A stretch of 64,000 nucleotides of DNA, taken from contig NZ_CP034448.1 in the NCBI RefSeq assembly GCF_003952465.1, forward strand, positions 1,426,001 to 1,490,000, in the 5' to 3' direction. The position numbers and the translations under genes are program-made. The notes under the pieces are model-generated. The model was not told where the DNA came from. It saw only the letters and a list, made by a program, of their open reading frames with translations, and searched no databases. Positions 9,956 through 18,991 of this stretch are shown piece after piece (position 1 is the first letter of the stretch; the number at the start of each line of letters is the position of its first letter). The stretch comes from Mesorhizobium sp. M1B.F.Ca.ET.045.04.1.1 (GTDB lineage Bacteria > Pseudomonadota > Alphaproteobacteria > Rhizobiales > Rhizobiaceae).

Positions 9956-10402
9956 ACGAACGCGATCGAGGCGCTGAACTCGAAACTGCGCCGCGCCGTC
10001 CGCACCCGAGGCCATTTCCCCAATGACGACGCGGCAATGAAACTGTTATATCTGGTCCTGAACCACGCGCCAAGGATTGGAAACGACCTCCGCGCGAGTG
10101 GTTCGAGGCCAAAACCCAGTTCGCCGTCGTCTTCGGCGAAAAGTTCGTCAGCCAATGACGAAACCGGCCTCGCGCACAGAATTCCTGACAGTCCCATCGG
10201 CCACCGAGGTCCGTTCCCGCCATTTGGCAACAGTCTTCTGGTTGATCCCGTACCGCTTCGCCAGCGCTCTCAGGCTCTCTTGACTATGCTGTATCGCTCG
10301 ACGAACCGCCTCTGTCGTCGTGGCGCTCCCATGAAGAACCTGGCCCATAGCGCATCCTTTGATTCGGACGATGATGAACCATCAAAATCTGGGATCAAAC
10401 AT

Positions 10403-11053
10403 CTAGTTGGCCAGCCAATGGGCAAGATCGCACCGCACTTCGGAGAGGCAGTGCGGTCATACGTCCACTGCAGTAGTTTCGCAGTTTGCAGGAAATGCAC
10501 TAGCATTATCATACCGCCTACACTCGCTTCTCGCCGAGGTGGCGGTGCCGCCACATCGTGGCCAGCGGCAAGCCACCAGATCTGGCAGTTACTAAAAAAC
10601 GTTGAGAGACTATCTTCGACTCCTGTCAACGAACAACGGAGCACAAAACCCCGGCCACGCACGCGATATGAAGATGATTTGCCGTGCCGGCGGCCTGCGA
10701 ACCGGCTGAACCGATTGACCCCAGAGCATGCAGCCTTTCCCGAAGGATCCGAATTGATTTTCCGGGAGTGGTGTCTGCCCACCGGGCAGAGACCGGCGGC
10801 CAAGGTAGAACGCCGCCCTAATCCACTTTTGCGGCTGTGATACAAACGAAATAGATTGATTGTGAGCGGTCGAAGAGAGGCAGCCCTTAAGCAGGTTCAA
10901 GATGTTAACCCAATGAAACTAATATTTCATAGGCTTGGACTTCACTCACACGGCCATCTCACTGCGAGATGTTAACAATACACAAACTGTGTTTGACGCA
11001 AACCACCCGGCAGTTGACCATCTAAGCACAACGACGGGAGCGGAGGAGAGGTA
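10403..11053. other. Stretch without a recognisable gene, upstream of the M24 gene
   Basis: The 650 bases between the IS481 terminus and the M24-family gene hold open frames of up to about 190 codons, but these show no family similarity that I recognise and use codons poorly. The last 15 bases contain a strong ribosome-binding site, GGAGGAGAGGT, for the gene at 11054. The promoter of that gene must lie here but no clear -35/-10 pair stands out. Confidence 0.4.
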
Positions 11054-12211
11054 ATGGCGAACACTCAGTCGAGCTTGGCGCCCGGGCTTCCTTTTAGCGA
11101 GGCGGAGTATAACCGTCGCTGGCAAGCTGTTCTTGACCGATTCCAGGAGTTTGGAGTCGACGCAGTCATATCGACTTTCTCGCGCAACCACCAGTACCTG
11201 ACTGGACATGCTGCCTCCGGCTCGTACGCGAGGCCCTATTACCTGATCATCGCGCCACACGTGCCGCGAACGAATATCGTCCGCTTGTTCGACGAATGGA
11301 ATGTCCGGGCCGAGAGCATTCCTCTCAAGATCCACACGTATCACCAGCTTACCGAAGCGGGCAAGGTCTGCGCTGAAGTGATGCGATCGCTTGGGCTGGA
11401 TCGGGGGCGCGTCGGAATGGAGCTCGACCTTTTTGGAATGACGGCCCGCGACGCCATGGAGCTACAAGAGCTACTTCCGAACATCGAGGTTGTGGACGTC
11501 TCCCGTCTGATTCTCACTGTGGCGGACATCAAGTCGGCAGAGGAGATCGCCGTCATGCGAAAGGCGATGAAGGGGACGGAGGCCGGCGTTGCCGCCTTTG
11601 TTGACGTCCTCAGGGAGGGCGTGTCCGAGCTCGAGGCCGCCGCTATCGTCCAGGCGGCCGTAGAGTCCACGGGGGTAGACGCGACTTTGTTCGGGATTTT
11701 ATTCGGAAATCACACAGCCGTAGGGCACGCGAAGTCCGGCAACAACCGCCTCAAACAGGGCGACGTCGCCTACATCGAGGTCGGCGGAAGGGTTCATGAT
11801 TACGCCGCCGGGCTAGTGCGCTCCGCAATCTACGGCAGACATGCCGAGGCCACGGCTCTGTATGAACTCTCGAACGCAGCGTTGGAGGCGGCGATCGCAG
11901 CTGCGATGCCCGGGGCATTGACCGGAGACGTCGATGCTGCCGCACGAGGGGTCGTAGAGCGGGCTGGCCGTCCGCAGACATTCCGCCAGCGCGTTGGCTA
12001 TTCATGCGGTCTCGGTTGGTCGACGCGGGGCTACACCAGCTTAGAGCCGGGCGGCCAGAATGTGCTGCGGCCCAACATGGCGCTGCACATGCCGCTGTTC
12101 CTGACCGACGAGGAGGGCCGTTTCGCGATCGGTTGCAGCGAGACGATCCTGGTGACCGATGGAGGGGCGGAGGTCCTGAGCAACGGCGATCGCGAACTTC
12201 GATTCCTCTGA
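11054..12211 (+). CDS. M24-fold hydrolase (creatinase / ectoine hydrolase-like), lacking metal ligands
   Basis: The 385-residue protein has the N-terminal creatinase domain (FGVDAVISTFSRNHQYLTGH, about residues 35-54) and the C-terminal pita-bread domain. In metal-dependent M24 peptidases the ligands sit in D-x-G, D-x-x-R-T, G-H-G, E-P-G and a final Glu. Here the first is E in YIEVGGRVHDYAAG, the second Asp is G (YAAGLVRS), and the His motif is VGYSCGLG. Only the last Glu (GCSETILV) remains. The same losses occur in creatinase and in ectoine hydrolase DoeA, whose RxGYSxGxG block it resembles. A metal-independent C-N hydrolase of a small substrate is therefore likelier than a peptidase. The start is fixed by GGAGGAGAGGTAATG. 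The substrate is unknown. An IS66 relic follows directly. Confidence 0.8.
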   Translation: MANTQSSLAPGLPFSEAEYNRRWQAVLDRFQEFGVDAVISTFSRNHQYLTGHAASGSYARPYYLIIAPHVPRTNIVRLFDEWNVRAESIPLKIHTYHQLTEAGKVCAEVMRSLGLDRGRVGMELDLFGMTARDAMELQELLPNIEVVDVSRLILTVADIKSAEEIAVMRKAMKGTEAGVAAFVDVLREGVSELEAAAIVQAAVESTGVDATLFGILFGNHTAVGHAKSGNNRLKQGDVAYIEVGGRVHDYAAGLVRSAIYGRHAEATALYELSNAALEAAIAAAMPGALTGDVDAAARGVVERAGRPQTFRQRVGYSCGLGWSTRGYTSLEPGGQNVLRPNMALHMPLFLTDEEGRFAIGCSETILVTDGGAEVLSNGDRELRFL

Positions 12212-12720
12212 GCTGAAAGCCATAATGGGTCGGCGATCGTCGCGTAGCAAAGAGACGCAACGCCCGCTCGGCAGCGTTGTTGGTCGGGCTGATCCGGCCG
12301 TCGGCGAACAAGGTCATAAACCTTCCCACCCTTCAGCACATACTCGATCGGCTCAGCAACCGGAGAGCTTCGGGACAGTCTTGCCCGCTCGCTCCGCATC
12401 CCCTAAGCGTCTCTGCCAACGGCCGGCTTTCCTGCTGGCGTCCTCGCAGGCGTTCGTCGGCGGCAAGACCTTTGATGTCGCGCTCGACATCAACAGCAGG
12501 TCCATTGGTTGACCGCCTCGAGCGCGATCCGCGAGATCGGTGCGGCATCCTTGCGCGCTTGGCATTGGTAGCGACGTCGGCAAGCACGAAGAACTTTCGG
12601 CGCGCATCCGCCCAGCACAGCGCCTGGGGTCAGCGGACCAGGATTGCGGCCCACTTTGAACAACGGCATCGGCCTGAACATTTAAGCACCACCCGTCAGT
12701 GAATGAACGCCTTTTGATCT
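12205..12720 (-). pseudogene. IS66-family transposase remnant
   Basis: Pieces of the IS66 TnpC C-terminal half are spread over several minus-strand frames: DVERDIKGLAADERLRGRQQESRP, ARLSRSSPVAEPIEYVLK, and DGRISPTNNAAERALR, where the conserved third-carboxylate region sits. Several frameshifts are present and both ends are missing. The adjoining DNA to 12900 shows only weak traces of the same element. A similar IS66 relic lies at 25750-26620. Confidence 0.7.
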
Positions 12721-12899
12721 CGCCGGCTTCGGCGGCGAACCTGAGGGCCTTTGGTACGAAAGCGAGGAGGCGCCGCCTTGTTCTGTAACGGGACCCTACT
12801 TGTAAGCTCCTTTGAGTGATAGCCCGGAACGGCAGCTGTTTGGCGCGAAGGCCGAACAGAGCAGCGCCAATGAGATCAGACCACAAGGACTGGCACGGC

Positions 12900-14050
<1,151 letters not shown>

Positions 14051-14099
14051 CGGCGAAACTGGGGAATTTTACTTCGGCACTTTTGGGGAAAATTCGAGC

Positions 14100-14513
14100 G
14101 GCATTGACACCTTGTGATCTCGCTTGACCAGGACGAGTTTCCCTCCGGCACAGTTCTCAAGCTCTATCGCATGCGCTGGCGCATCGAGCTCGCCTTCAAG
14201 CGTCTGAAGAGCCTGATCGGACTGGCCACGCCTCCCGCCAAAGAGCCAAGGATCGCAAAGCCTTGGATTCTTGCCCACTTCCTCATCGCGCTTGTGACCG
14301 AAACCCTTTCGCAGGAGTTGGGTGTCTCTCCCCTTGAGCGACGGGCGCCCGCTGCTGTGGCGCGCCACCCGCCAGATCGTCGCCTCGCTGATCGCAGCGA
14401 TCTTTGCTCAACCGCCCTTGGCAACCCTGCGCCAAAATCTCCATGCCTTGCGACATCGATGGCGTGAGCCACCTCGAAAGCGCAAATTTCAGTCCATGCC
14501 GAAGCTATCTTAG
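14100..14513 (+). pseudogene. IS4-type transposase C-terminal fragment
   Basis: LKLYRMRWRIELAFKRLKSLIGL carries the Y-(2)-R-(3)-E-(6)-K type signature around the third catalytic residue of IS4-family transposases. It is followed by AKEPRIAKPWILAHFLIALV. A frameshift near 14320 moves the last 60 codons (DGRPLLWRATRQIV to the stop at 14513) to another frame. Everything N-terminal is missing. Confidence 0.7.
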
Positions 14514-14526
14514 CGCATGCCTCCAA

Positions 14527-14621
14527 GGGGGCGGCATCATTTCGGATTCAGGGGGCGGTTAAATCTCGGAACGAGGGGGCGAGATCATTTCGGAATCGGA
14601 GGGCGACATCCCTCGGAATTT
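14527..14621. repeat. Four tandem 24-bp repeats, probable IS21-type end
   Basis: Units start at 14527, 14551, 14575 and 14599, each opening with GGGGGCG or GAGGGCG and continuing with a variant of ATCATTTCGGAAT. The first three are full length and the fourth is more diverged. Head-to-tail transposase-binding repeats of this kind are typical of IS21-family termini, so this is probably the outer end of the IS21 remnant at 12900-14050, with the IS4 fragment lying inside it. Confidence 0.7.
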
Positions 14622-14824
14622 GCATCCCGTCCATCCGCAAAAGCATGGAGTGTTCCTCTTGTTCGCTAAATCTCGGCTTTTCTTCCAACCGTTTCTTCCT
14701 GTAATTCAGGAATTGTCTGCTATTAATTTGTCTCAGTCGCGGGGTGCACTCCAGAACTGTCCTCTCAGTTTTCTAGACCAGTCCCGTGTTCTTGTCGAAC
14801 GCTCGAAGTCACTGGTTGACGCGA

Positions 14825-16162
14825 TCAGAATCTCGCCTCCCTGCATACGCTCTCGAGCCTGAGGGCGACCCCAAAGAGCTGCGCATCGGAGCCGGGTGCA
14901 CCAATAATCTGCACAGACACGGGCAGGCCGCCGCTCGGCGAGGCTACCGGGAGCACTATCACCGGCGCGCCTACCAGATTGAAGAAGGAAGTGAACATCG
15001 TCAGGGCACTGCCAAGTGGAATAGTCTGCCCGGCTATGTCCACGTCGATGGTCCCGACCTCCGGCGCTGTGATCGGACAGGTCGGCATCAACAGGAATTC
15101 GAACGTCTGCATGGCCTGCGCAAATGATCGCCTGTAGGTCGACAGCACGCGCTTACACTGGACGTAGCTTTCTGCGGACAGGAACTGACCCATCACAATG
15201 CCGCCGCGCATGTCGGCACCGAATCGATCTCGGGCGCTGGCAAGATTAGGGCCGTGATACGCAAGAGTTTCGGCGAGCTGGATTGTCAGCGAGACTGCAC
15301 GGGCCTCGGACTGATCGGGGAGTGCGATCGTGCCGAATGTGGCGCCCCGCCGTCCGATGTGTGTCTTCGTGGCGAGGAACGCGTCGTGCACCGACGCGTC
15401 GCATTTGTTCTCGCAGCCGTTGACCAAGGCAACCCTCGGCGCCGCGCCGGGTGGCGTCGCCGACGGGAGCTTCGCGATTTGCCTGACGACAAGCTCCAGG
15501 TCCTCAACAGATGTCGCGAGTACGCCCGCATGGTCCAGCGACCAACAATAGGGGATGACGCCGTCGAGACTGATCAGGCCATAGCTCGGCTTGTACCCGG
15601 CGATGCCGCAGAGCGCGGCCGGGATACGAACCGAGCCGCCCGTATCGGTGCCAAGCGCGAACGGCACGATGCCCGCCGCCACGGCTGCCGCGGAGCCGCT
15701 GCTCGAGCCACCAGCGAGCCTTGTCTCATCATGCGGGTTGACGACTGTTCCGGCCCAGCGGTTCTCACCGGTCGCGCCAAATGCGAATTCGTGGAGATTG
15801 GTCTTGCCGATCAGGGCCGCCCCCGCTGCCTCAAGCATGCAAATGGCCGCCGCCGACCTCTCCGGCACATTGTTCTCTAACACCCTGCTGCCGCCGGTGG
15901 TCCTGATCCCGCGCGTTTCGAACATATCCTTGGCGGCATAAGGAATTCCATCAAGCGGTCCCAGAACGCGGCCGGCCTTCCGGCGTGTATCGGCCTTGGC
16001 CGCCTGGGCGAGTGCATGGTCGGCGGCAACCGTAATGAAGCTGCGCAGCGAGGGATTGGTCCGTTCGGCCGCAGCAATACAGTCGCTGATGATCTCGACC
16101 GCGGACCGGTTGCCGCCCTCGAGTGCGGCCGCAATAGTTTTGATTGACCTCCATTCAGTCAT
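14825..16162 (-). CDS. Amidase-signature family hydrolase
   Basis: The 445-residue protein has the complete amidase signature. PYAAKDMFETRG (about residues 74-85) holds the catalytic Lys, RLAGGSSSGSAAAVAAG (about 148-164) the cis-Ser, and LGTDTGGSVRIPAALCG (about 170-186) the nucleophilic Ser. It should hydrolyse a carboxamide or ureido-type bond in the cytosol. There is no signal peptide. Its ATG overlaps the stop of a small upstream gene (ATGACTGA), so translation is probably coupled, an arrangement known for AtzE-type amidases and their small partner AtzG. GatA is unlikely, as no gatB or gatC is present. The M24-fold hydrolase, another C-N bond enzyme, lies 2.6 kb away across IS debris. 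The substrate cannot be assigned. Confidence 0.88.
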   Translation of the reverse strand: MTEWRSIKTIAAALEGGNRSAVEIISDCIAAAERTNPSLRSFITVAADHALAQAAKADTRRKAGRVLGPLDGIPYAAKDMFETRGIRTTGGSRVLENNVPERSAAAICMLEAAGAALIGKTNLHEFAFGATGENRWAGTVVNPHDETRLAGGSSSGSAAAVAAGIVPFALGTDTGGSVRIPAALCGIAGYKPSYGLISLDGVIPYCWSLDHAGVLATSVEDLELVVRQIAKLPSATPPGAAPRVALVNGCENKCDASVHDAFLATKTHIGRRGATFGTIALPDQSEARAVSLTIQLAETLAYHGPNLASARDRFGADMRGGIVMGQFLSAESYVQCKRVLSTYRRSFAQAMQTFEFLLMPTCPITAPEVGTIDVDIAGQTIPLGSALTMFTSFFNLVGAPVIVLPVASPSGGLPVSVQIIGAPGSDAQLFGVALRLESVCREARF

Positions 16163-16373
16163 GGCCAGTGTCTGTTGCTTGCGCTAGGGCGTCCGGAGCA
16201 ACTTGGCCCAGGTCTCTGGCGCCGATTCTGCGCAAATCCGATAGCAAACTCTCGAAGCTAGGAACTACCCCGAACCGGGGCGTCACCAACTTTTGAAGAT
16301 CCTCTTCGGCCCATAGGTTGTCAAAAAAATCGACGTTAATGGCCTGCAATGTCTCCAGACGGAGCTTCACCAT
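16155..16373 (-). CDS. Small protein translationally coupled to the amidase
   Basis: The start at 16373 is preceded by AAAGAGG five bases upstream and gives a 72-residue protein whose TGA overlaps the amidase ATG. A longer frame to 16595 is open but has no better start. The sequence (VDFFDNLWAEEDLQKL, then VPSFESLLSDLRRIGARDL) is predicted helical, has no cysteine cluster or membrane segment, and matches no family I can name with certainty. Its position and size recall AtzG or GatC, small subunits that stabilise amidases and order their active site. That is inference from context, not a sequence match. Confidence 0.6.
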   Translation of the reverse strand: MVKLRLETLQAINVDFFDNLWAEEDLQKLVTPRFGVVPSFESLLSDLRRIGARDLGQVAPDALAQATDTGHD

Positions 16374-16759
16374 TGTTCCTCTTTCCCACAACGGCAAGGC
16401 CGCGCAGATTATCGTGAGTAGTCGAATCCGGTTTAGTGATGAAAATTCCCGTCTCCGAAGTTCCCCCTCAATAGTAATGTTTAGATCACGAGGGAAAATC
16501 ATACTGGCCTCGGTGCCCGGCTCATCGCCCGGTTCAGTCGGCGGGCTCGAGGTCGCACTGACCATCGAGCGCCCGGTGAGTAGCCGGGAAAGCATCCGGC
16601 GCCCGTGTAGACCTCAGCCGCCGCCTTGGCTTCCCGCAAGTGACGCTCCTGCGAGGCGATGGGTTGCTGGCCCTGGGGTCGACCAACCCGCCCTACATCG
16701 TCACCGGGAGGAATAGTCACTTTCGTCGCTATGCGAGGAGCGTCGGCCCATTATGGCAT

Positions 16760-17767
16760 CTAGCCAACGATTTCGAAGTACCTCGCGTGGGTGATATCGT
16801 GGATGCGATTGATCAAGCTCGAGTAGCTATGTCCAGCGGCAATCGCGGCTAGGACAAATTCGGAGTTCATACTCAGCCCCGGCATCGAGTTGATCTCCAA
16901 GACAAAGGGCTGACCGGAGCGGTCGATCCGGAGGTCGACGCGGGCGTAGTCCCGGCACTGGCAGGCACGGAAGGTCGCAACCGCAATGTCCTGCAGCAAA
17001 GTTGCAAGGCTGCTCTCGACTTGCGCCGGGCAAATCGTCGGTGGCTGCACGGCAGCCAGATACTTCGCTTCCCAAGTCAAAAGACGTGTTTCGCGTTCGC
17101 CGAAGTCGATCTCCGCCAAAGGCAATACCTCTATCTCTCGGTTTCCGAGCAGCGCCACATGGATTTCTCGCCCATCTATGTATTCTTCCACGAGCGCATC
17201 CTGCGCATATTGCGTGATGATCATTTCCACTGCCTGCGTCAGCTTAGCGGGCTCATGTACGAGCTGCAAACCGAAGCTGTTGTCTTCGTGACGCGGCTTC
17301 ACTACCACTGGGAATCGAAGACCCTCGGTGCTCTCGGTGCCGCTGCGCATGACGCGAAAGTTCGGCGTTGGCACGCCGCAACTGCGCATGAGCGTCTTGC
17401 TGATGACCTTATCGTCGGTCAGCCCATGCCCGAGCGGACTCGATCCGGTGTATGGAACACCGGCCATCTCAAGCATGGCAGGAACGTGGGTAAAACGGTA
17501 CTCGCCTTGAATTCCCTCTGCCAAGTTGAATACTAACCCCGAAGGGCGGGCTTGCGGATCGGGTGGCATGAAGCCCTGGAGCGTGGCGAGCAGTTCTTTA
17601 TCGCCTTCACACAGCAGAGTTTCGTGGCCGCCCTCTTGCAATGCCGCCATCACGCTTTTGGTTATCGCGCCGTAATGCGGCCAAGGCTGCGGCGGCTGCG
17701 GATAAGGCTGACCGAACCGGTTGATCACGCCCGTAAAATCACTGTTCCACACGACGGCTACCCGCAT
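16760..17767 (-). CDS. D-Ala-D-Ala-ligase-type ATP-grasp enzyme, copy A
   Basis: The 335-residue protein has the three ATP-grasp parts of D-alanine-D-alanine ligases. These are the N-terminal domain with FNLAEGIQGEYRF, the ATP-binding Lys in FPVVVKPRHEDNSFGLQLV, EEYIDGREIHVALLGN, and the Mg-binding block ARVDLRIDRSGQPF followed by LEINSMPGLSMNSEF. Such enzymes join two D-amino acids using ATP. The segment EAKYLAAVQPPTICPA aligns with the omega loop that closes over the acceptor, and the Ser after PGLSMN aligns with the acceptor-binding Ser of Ddl. A strong site, AAGGAG, lies 8 bases before the ATG. Copy B at 24542 is nearly identical except in three short patches. It is accessory rather than the housekeeping ddl, since no mur or fts genes are near. 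Confidence 0.85.
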   Translation of the reverse strand: MRVAVVWNSDFTGVINRFGQPYPQPPQPWPHYGAITKSVMAALQEGGHETLLCEGDKELLATLQGFMPPDPQARPSGLVFNLAEGIQGEYRFTHVPAMLEMAGVPYTGSSPLGHGLTDDKVISKTLMRSCGVPTPNFRVMRSGTESTEGLRFPVVVKPRHEDNSFGLQLVHEPAKLTQAVEMIITQYAQDALVEEYIDGREIHVALLGNREIEVLPLAEIDFGERETRLLTWEAKYLAAVQPPTICPAQVESSLATLLQDIAVATFRACQCRDYARVDLRIDRSGQPFVLEINSMPGLSMNSEFVLAAIAAGHSYSSLINRIHDITHARYFEIVG

Positions 17768-18064
17768 GAGCTACTCCTTTGATGTATGCCTTGCTGTCAC
17801 GTGCATTCGTTCGGATCCGGATCTCTGTGGGAACAGCTCATCTTGACCGCACGCCTACACGAAGCCTCAAGCAATCGGCGTGCCACCGAACAGGTGGCGC
17901 GAAAAAGGGGGAAAAGCATGTGTTTCGCGCCGCGCCGGGGCATATTTGCGCCTCAATGTGTCGGGTTCCGCACGAAACGTGTCCCGTGGTGTAGATGATA
18001 CGGGCGAGTGGCGAAGGCATCTTTCAGCCTGCGGTAGCTCGCGGCGGGCAGCGCCGTCGCGCCG

Positions 18065-18960
18065 GACTGAGTTCTGCGGTGCGTCGGTCAGTTCCGGTGC
18101 GCACCTTCGGCGACTGGAACGATCCGCCTGGATATGTCGAGGTCGACTTCGTTGCCCATTCCGGCACCTCTTCGTCCGGCAGCTTGTGCAAACCATGGTC
18201 TTGACCGATATCGCCACAGGGTGGACCGAGTGCGTGCCGGTGCGGACGCGAGAAAGTGGTCTTGTCATCGCTGCATTAAACGGGCTAGGTGTTTGATCCC
18301 CGGCTTTAATGGTGCGATCTTTTCCGCGGAATGGAAAGGAGGCACTATGGGTCAGGTTCTACACGGCCGCGCCACGACGACAGAGGCGATCCGTCGAGCA
18401 ATACAAAATAGTCAAGAGAGCCTGAAGAAGCTCGCCAAGCGTTATGGCATCGATCCCAAGACGGTCGCGAAGTGGCGCAATCGGACCTCGACCGCCGACC
18501 TTCCGACCGGTCCCAGAGAGCCGCGCTCGACGCTGCTGTCGCTCGAAGAGGAAGCCGCCATCGTCGCCTTTCGCAAGCACACGCTCTTGCCGCTCGATGA
18601 TTGTCTCTATGCCCTTCAGCCGACGATCCCGCATCTGACGCGCTCGTCATTGCATCGTTGCCTTCAGCCCCACGGTAGTTCGCGGTTGCCGCAGACGGGC
18701 GCCGACAAGCCGGCCAAGCAGAAGTTCAAGGCCTATCCGATCGGCTATTTCGGCGCGCGTGTGATCAAGCGCTATTATCCGCCAGCGCCGCCGGTCGAGC
18801 GTGTATTGGCCCATCCCGAGGTGGCGAAGGTCGACAAGGAGCTGTGCAAGGCGGAACCGCTGATGCTGTTCACCGGCATCCATGCGGCAGGAAGATTTGG
18901 GAAGACGCGTCGATCGTCGTGGGGTGCAAGCAACGCCACAGGAACCGGTCGTCATTGACC
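18065..18960 (+). pseudogene. DDE transposase relic (integrase-core type), interrupted by IS481
   Basis: At 18065-18290 the frame reads VRTFGDWNDPPGYVEVDFVAH and LTDIATGWTECVPVRTRES, the catalytic-core block of transposases whose core usually reads PGFVEIDLVAH-LTDIATGWTE. At 18755-18960, VIKRYYPPAPPVERVLAHPEV looks like the C terminus of the same type of protein. An IS481 fragment lies between them. The N terminus is missing and the arm of the ligase inverted repeat abuts it on the left. Confidence 0.6.
18290..18754 (+). pseudogene. Third IS481-family copy, 5' part only
   Basis: The terminus TGTTTGATCC at 18290 is followed at 18348 by MGQVLHGRATTTEAIRRAIQ, LAKRYGIDPKTVAKWRNRT and LPTGPREPRSTLLSLEEEA, closely similar to the copy at 6760-10402. 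It ends at KAYPIGYF, just before the first catalytic Asp, where relic transposase DNA of another type resumes. Only the HTH half remains and it cannot transpose. Confidence 0.75.
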
Positions 18961-18991
18961 TGCAGCGCTTCACCGTAAATCTGAAGATATA

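Larger units (their letters stand above)
7255..10156 (+). pseudogene. IS256-family transposase (nonsense, frameshift, insertion)
   Basis: The first segment begins at 7255 (MAIEKELLDQLLAGRDPNEVF) and changes frame near 7366. A TAG replaces the expected Tyr codon at about 7576 in the motif IISM-ARGMTVREI. The long remaining frame to 8251 contains ALGILPDGTKEILGIWIEQ, VDGLKGFPEAI (catalytic Asp region) and CIVHLIRHSLEFV, all typical of the IS256/Mutator transposase. The protein breaks at RRIIYTT. The C-terminal part with TNAIEALNSKLRRAVRTRGH resumes at about 9956. It has at least three independent lesions. Confidence 0.85.
7197..10195 (+). mobile_element. IS256-family element with 30-bp ends, carrying a nested IS110
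   Basis: Perfect 30-bp inverted repeats, beginning GGGACTGTCAGGAATTCTG, occupy 7197-7226 and 10166-10195. They are flanked by near-identical direct repeats ATCGTCCAC (7188-7196) and ATCGGCCAC (10196-10204), as expected for the 8-9-bp target duplication of IS256 elements, with one later mismatch. The element interrupts the IS481 transposase at 6760-10402 and is itself interrupted by an IS110-type element at about 8252-9955. Without that insert it would be about 1.3 kb, a normal IS256 size. Confidence 0.85.
6760..10402 (-). pseudogene. Second IS481-family transposase, split by IS256
   Basis: The N-terminal part lies at 10196-10348 (MGQVLHGSATTTEAVRRAIQ, then LAKRYGINQKTVAKWRERT, an HTH). The central part lies at 6760-7196 (VPTGPREPRSTVLLPEEE, LLPLDDCLYALQATIPH, PIGYFHIDVAEVRTEQGKL with the first catalytic Asp) and stops at L-T-D-N, where the IS110 remnant begins. 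An IS256 element occupies 7197-10195 between them. The terminal sequence TGTTTGATCCC near 10402 matches the end of a third copy at 18290, so it marks the IS481 terminus. A frameshift near 7020 also damages the gene. Its two closest relatives in the window are at 2103 and 18346. Confidence 0.8.

Noticed and set aside
10270..10845. 191-codon open frame on the minus strand upstream of the M24 gene
   Set aside because: It has no recognisable motif, overlaps the IS481 end and its start, and its composition looks like random G+C-rich frame rather than protein.
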